From the NCBI GenBank assembly GCA_903872875.1, contig CAIQMJ010000913.1, positions 1 to 7,225 of the forward strand: DNA of 7,225 bases, read 5' to 3'. Below are positions 5,654 through 7,225 of the stretch, one piece after another. The stretch is from an uncultured Variovorax sp. (GTDB lineage: Bacteria; Pseudomonadota; Gammaproteobacteria; Burkholderiales; Burkholderiaceae_C). A model generated the notes under the pieces. It did not search any database. It was not told where the DNA came from and saw only the letters and a list, made by a program, of their open reading frames with translations. The translations under genes and the position numbers were made by a program. Each line of letters opens with the position of its first letter. Positions within the stretch are counted from its first letter, which is position 1.

Positions 5654-5708
5654 GCATGACTGTTCGGCTTCGGCTGGGCAGCTCCATGCGGACGCCTTTT
5701 TTTGTTTT
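5644..5708 (+). terminator. Intrinsic terminator (attenuator) in the nirB leader
   Basis: AAAGGCGTCCGCATG (5644-5658) pairs perfectly over 15 bp with 5685-5699. The 3' side continues into seven Ts (5697-5703), G and four Ts. It lies between the promoter and the nirB start, so it must be read through for expression. The first six bases of the 5' arm are the P2 loop and the next four its 3' strand. The arms are the same as in the nrtA attenuator over 13 bp, with different loop contents. Confidence 0.9.
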
Positions 5709-5733
5709 CGGGACAGCCCCACGGAGAACCGCC

Positions 5734-7225
5734 ATGGATATGCGCGTGAAGAAGCAGAAGCTGGTGCTCGTCGGCAACGGGATGGCCGGCGTCCGCACGC
5801 TCGAAGAGCTGCTGAAGATCGACCCCGAGCTCTACGACATCACGGTGTTCGGTGCCGAGCCGCACCCCAACTACAACCGCATCCTGCTGTCACCCGTGCT
5901 GGCGGGCGAGCAGACGATCGACGAGATCGTGCTCAACCCCTGGTCCTGGTACGAGGAGAACGGCATCACGGTGCATGCCGGGCGCAAGGTGGTCGAGGTC
6001 GACCGCGTGAAGCGCATCGTCCGCGCGGACGATGGCACCGAGGCCCCCTACGACCGGCTGCTGCTGTGCACCGGCTCCAACCCGTTCATGCTGCCGGTGC
6101 CGGGCAAGGACCTGGCCGGCGTGATCGCCTACCGCGACATCGCCGACACGCAGACCATGATCGAGACAGCGAAGACGCACAGGCACGCAGTCGTGATCGG
6201 CGGCGGCCTGCTCGGCCTGGAGGCCGCAAACGGCCTGATGTTGCGCGGCATGAGCGTGACGGTGGTGCACGTCAACGCCTGGCTGATGGAGCGCCAACTC
6301 GACGATGTCGCCGGCGGCCTGCTGCGCAAGTCGCTGGAAGACCGGGGCCTGAAGTTCCGGCTCAGCGCCCACACGCAGGAGCTGGTCGGCAACGCCGACG
6401 GCCGCGTGACGGCGATCCGCTTCAAGGACGGCACCGAGGAACAGGCCGACCTGGTCGTGATGGCGGTAGGCATCCGGCCGAACGTGAAGCTCGCCGAATC
6501 GATGCGGCTGCATTGCAACCGCGGCATCGTGGTCACCGACACGCTGCAGACCGTGACCGATGCGCGCGTCTACGCGGTCGGCGAATGCGCGGCGCACCGC
6601 GGCATCGCCTACGGTCTGGTCGCACCGCTGTTCGAGCAGGCCAAGGTGGCCGCCAACCATCTCGCGGAGATGGGCTACAGCCGCTACATGGGCTCGCTCA
6701 CCTCGACCAAGCTCAAGGTCACGGGCATCGACCTGTTCTCGGCCGGCGACTTCATGGGTGGCGAAGGCACCGAGGAGATCGTGATGAGCGATCCCTTCGG
6801 CGGCGTCTACAAGAAGCTGGTGATCAAGGACGACAAGCTGATCGGTGCCTGCCTGTATGGCGACACGGTCGACGGCAGCTGGTACTTCAAGCTGCTGCGC
6901 GACGGCCGCAGCGTGCACGACATCCGCGACAAGCTGATGTTCGGTGAATCGAACATCGGCGACACCGGCCACGAGGGCCACAGCAAGGCAGCCAGCATGC
7001 CCGACGACGCCGAGGTCTGCGGCTGCAACGGCGTGAACAAGGGCACGATCTGCAAGGCGATCAAGGAGAAGGGCCTGTTCACGCTGGACGAGGTGAAGAA
7101 GCACACCAAGGCGAGCGCGAGCTGCGGCTCGTGCACCGGCCTGGTCGAGCAGATCCTGATGTTCACGGCGGGCGGCGACTACTCGGCCACGCCGAAGAAG
7201 AAGGCCATCTGCGGCTGCACCGACG
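5734..7225 (+). CDS. nirB: NirB, assimilatory NAD(P)H nitrite reductase large subunit (C-terminal part beyond window)
   Basis: The frame from the ATG at 5734 is open for 497 codons to the window edge. An ATG two codons later (5740) is also possible, but GGAGA (5723-5727) favours the first. The order of domains is: FAD-binding GNGMAG (14-19) with NYNRILLSPVLAG soon after; NAD(P)H-binding VVIGGGLLGLEAA (153-165); a second FAD motif region YAVGECAAHRG; then a BFD-type [2Fe-2S] domain with C429, C431, C464 and C467 (CGCNGV ... CGSCTGLVEQI). The final ICGCTD opens the segment leading to the sulfite/nitrite reductase siroheme and [4Fe-4S] domains, which lie outside. Family members are about 810-850 residues. 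The enzyme reduces nitrite to ammonium in the cytoplasm, usually with NirD. nirD and an assimilatory nitrate reductase gene are expected downstream but not seen. Expression is predicted to be gated by sigma-54 and the ANTAR attenuator. Confidence 0.95.
   Translation, partial: MDMRVKKQKLVLVGNGMAGVRTLEELLKIDPELYDITVFGAEPHPNYNRILLSPVLAGEQTIDEIVLNPWSWYEENGITVHAGRKVVEVDRVKRIVRADDGTEAPYDRLLLCTGSNPFMLPVPGKDLAGVIAYRDIADTQTMIETAKTHRHAVVIGGGLLGLEAANGLMLRGMSVTVVHVNAWLMERQLDDVAGGLLRKSLEDRGLKFRLSAHTQELVGNADGRVTAIRFKDGTEEQADLVVMAVGIRPNVKLAESMRLHCNRGIVVTDTLQTVTDARVYAVGECAAHRGIAYGLVAPLFEQAKVAANHLAEMGYSRYMGSLTSTKLKVTGIDLFSAGDFMGGEGTEEIVMSDPFGGVYKKLVIKDDKLIGACLYGDTVDGSWYFKLLRDGRSVHDIRDKLMFGESNIGDTGHEGHSKAASMPDDAEVCGCNGVNKGTICKAIKEKGLFTLDEVKKHTKASASCGSCTGLVEQILMFTAGGDYSATPKKKAICGCTD

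Larger units (their letters stand above)
5482..5733 (+). promoter_or_regulatory. 252-bp regulatory gap between the globin gene and nirB
   Basis: No gene is seen. It contains two GCACC half-sites (5500-5504 and 5513-5517, same orientation, 13 bp apart) that only loosely recall NtrC half-sites, a perfect GC-rich dyad (5541-5557), the sigma-54 promoter (5575-5590), the P1-P2 element (5604-5653), the terminator (5644-5708) and a GGAGA ribosome site (5723-5727) before nirB. The predicted start near 5601 makes a leader of about 133 nt. It is shorter than the nrtA leader mainly because it lacks the 5' hairpin and spacer. Confidence 0.75.

Noticed and set aside
5529..6947. Plus-strand open frame of 472 codons overlapping the nirB leader and gene
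   Set aside because: It is Arg/Ala-rich low-complexity sequence in a shifted frame; the true NirB frame from 5734 has all the flavin, NAD and iron-sulfur motifs.
1..7225. CRISPR arrays, insertion sequences, tRNA or rRNA genes
   Set aside because: No spaced direct repeats, transposase genes, terminal inverted repeats or recognisable RNA gene sequences were seen on either strand. The only repeats are the regulatory ones described.

Overview
The window is GC-rich, tightly packed bacterial DNA. Its protein families and gene order point to a betaproteobacterium, probably Burkholderiales; this is a judgement from sequence style, since no search was run. It is a nitrate/nitrite assimilation locus. 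A divergent, truncated tsaD (tRNA t6A modification) sits at the left edge and is probably unrelated to the pathway.

Layout: tsaD (minus strand, N-terminal 100 codons) is followed by a short divergent spacer with a perfect 7-bp dyad. Next comes nasR, a nitrate sensor with NIT and ANTAR domains that acts as an RNA-binding antiterminator. A 337-bp regulatory gap follows, then nrtA (Tat-exported nitrate-binding protein), nrtB (permease), nrtD (ATPase) and a small stand-alone globin. A 252-bp regulatory gap then leads to nirB (NAD(P)H nitrite reductase large subunit), which runs off the right edge.

The main discovery is in the two gaps. Each carries the same stacked control cassette in the same order. 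First is a near-perfect sigma-54 (-24/-12) promoter: TGGCACG-N4-TTGCA at 1795-1810 and at 5575-5590. Second is a two-hairpin ANTAR-type RNA element, P1 and P2, with 6-nt loops that have A at position 1 and G at position 4: AAUGAC and AAAGGC before nrtA, AAUGGC and AAAGGC before nirB. Third is a strong intrinsic terminator whose 5' arm starts inside the P2 loop and includes the P2 3' strand, so P2 and the terminator cannot form together. The P2/terminator arms are identical over 17 nt in the two leaders, while the P1 stems differ in sequence but keep pairing and loop bases.

The inferred logic is an AND gate. Nitrogen limitation, via sigma-54 and probably NtrC, starts transcription. Nitrate or nitrite sensed by NasR allows RNA polymerase to pass the leader terminators of both the uptake operon (nrtA-nrtB-nrtD-globin) and the reduction operon (nirB onward). 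The mechanism is known for Klebsiella NasR/nasF and other ANTAR proteins. What is specific here is the duplicated leader, its coupling to sigma-54 promoters, an extra 5' hairpin in the nrtA leader only, and a globin carried in the uptake operon.
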